Positions 6,479 through 6,913 of a stretch of 6,913 nucleotides of DNA are shown here, piece by piece. The stretch is from the NCBI GenBank assembly GCA_051003795.1, contig JBPCKZ010000233.1, positions 1 to 6,913 on the forward strand, in the 5' to 3' direction. The DNA is from JALYXS01 sp051003795 (GTDB lineage: Bacteria; Acidobacteriota; Terriglobia; Bryobacterales; Bryobacteraceae). A program made the position numbers and the translations under genes. Numbering within the stretch: the first letter of the stretch is position 1; every line of letters begins with the position of its first letter. The notes under the pieces were generated by a model. That model searched no databases. It was not told the origin of the DNA and was given only the letters and a program-made list of their open reading frames with translations.

Positions 6479-6913
6479 AACGTCACTCTTGCTTTCGTCC
6501 TGCTTCTCACGGGCGCTACGTCGATTCGCGCCCAGGAGGCTCAGCACCATACCCGCCGCGTTCTTTTCGTTATGACCGACGGCCTTCGCTGGCAGGAAGT
6601 CTTCAACGGCGCGGACGAGGCGCTAATGAACAAAGAAAACGGCGGCGTCGCCGATGTCGATGCTTTGAAGCAGGCGTATTGGCGCAATTCAAGCAAAGCG
6701 CGGCGCGAAGCCCTGATGCCTTTCCTATGGTCGGTAATCGCGCGAAGCGGACAGATTTACGGCAACCGCGATCTAGGCTCCGACGCATACGTCACGAATG
6801 GCCTGAATTTCTCGTATCCCGGATACAGCGAGACGCTTTGCGGTTTTGCCGATCCCCGTATAAAAAGCAACGACAAAGTTCCCAACCCGAACGTGACCGT
6901 TTTGGAATGGCTG
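6476..6913 (+). CDS. Secreted alkaline phosphatase superfamily hydrolase (sulfatase/phosphatase-like), N-terminal part
   Basis: The first 146 residues are visible; the gene runs off the right edge. Residues 1-19 form a Sec signal peptide (MNVTLAFVLLLTGATSIRA, mature Q20), so the product acts in the periplasm or outside the cell. The core begins with RRVLFVMTDGLRWQEVF (27-43); D35 in TDG is the usual first metal-binding aspartate of the alkaline phosphatase superfamily. The later stretch FSYPGYSETLCGFADPR (112-128) occupies the nucleophile position, and S118 in GYSE is the best candidate nucleophile, resembling the S-E of cofactor-independent phosphoglycerate mutase. Relatives in Acidobacteriota often carry names such as alkaline phosphatase family protein, sulfatase or phosphoglyceromutase; I would not choose between phosphatase, phosphodiesterase and sulfatase from this half. 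The start is supported by the signal peptide and the overlap with the receptor stop. Co-transcription with the receptor suggests nutrient scavenging. Confidence 0.88.
   Translation, partial: MNVTLAFVLLLTGATSIRAQEAQHHTRRVLFVMTDGLRWQEVFNGADEALMNKENGGVADVDALKQAYWRNSSKARREALMPFLWSVIARSGQIYGNRDLGSDAYVTNGLNFSYPGYSETLCGFADPRIKSNDKVPNPNVTVLEWL

Overview
The window looks like an ordinary stretch of chromosome from an Acidobacteriota member, probably the Solibacter/Bryobacter side of the phylum. This is an inference from protein style, not a database result. The clues are a roughly 1,140-residue Oar-like TonB-dependent receptor with an N-terminal carboxypeptidase-regulatory-like domain, a sugar isomerase/epimerase with a Tat-like N-terminus, a DinB-fold protein, and an alkaline-phosphatase-superfamily protein of a type common in that phylum. 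DNA is moderately GC-rich and the genes are tightly packed. I saw no tRNA, rRNA, CRISPR array, insertion sequence or phage gene.

Layout. (1) Positions 1-1320, plus strand: the C-terminal part of an RNase R-type exoribonuclease, cut by the left window edge. (2) Positions 1312-2902, minus strand: a two-gene unit. A DinB-family protein (2333-2902) is followed after 10 bp by a TIM-barrel sugar phosphate isomerase/epimerase (1312-2322). The isomerase stop overlaps the RNase R stop tail to tail by 9 bp. (3) Positions 2903-3039: a divergent intergenic region of 137 bp with short repeats and a strong ribosome binding site for the next gene. (4) Positions 3040-6476, plus strand: an outer-membrane TonB-dependent receptor in two reading frames, 3040-5427 and 5439-6476. 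(5) Positions 6476-6913, plus strand: the start of a secreted alkaline-phosphatase-superfamily hydrolase whose ATG overlaps the receptor stop; it runs off the right edge.

The most notable point is the break in the receptor gene. The frame changes within a few bases at 5421-5426. Removing one CT from the CTCT there restores a single 1,144-residue protein running from signal peptide to C-terminal phenylalanine, with the expected D-L-K-N-P-Y-M-I-Q-W junction. Nothing else in the gene looks damaged, so this is either a very recent mutation or a sequence error.

Working together, the receptor and the hydrolase probably form one transcription unit. The hydrolase would act on a phosphorylated or sulfated substrate in the envelope and the receptor would import a product across the outer membrane; the substrate cannot be read from the sequence. 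The minus-strand pair and RNase R appear to be unrelated neighbours. I did not find a clear new biological system here.
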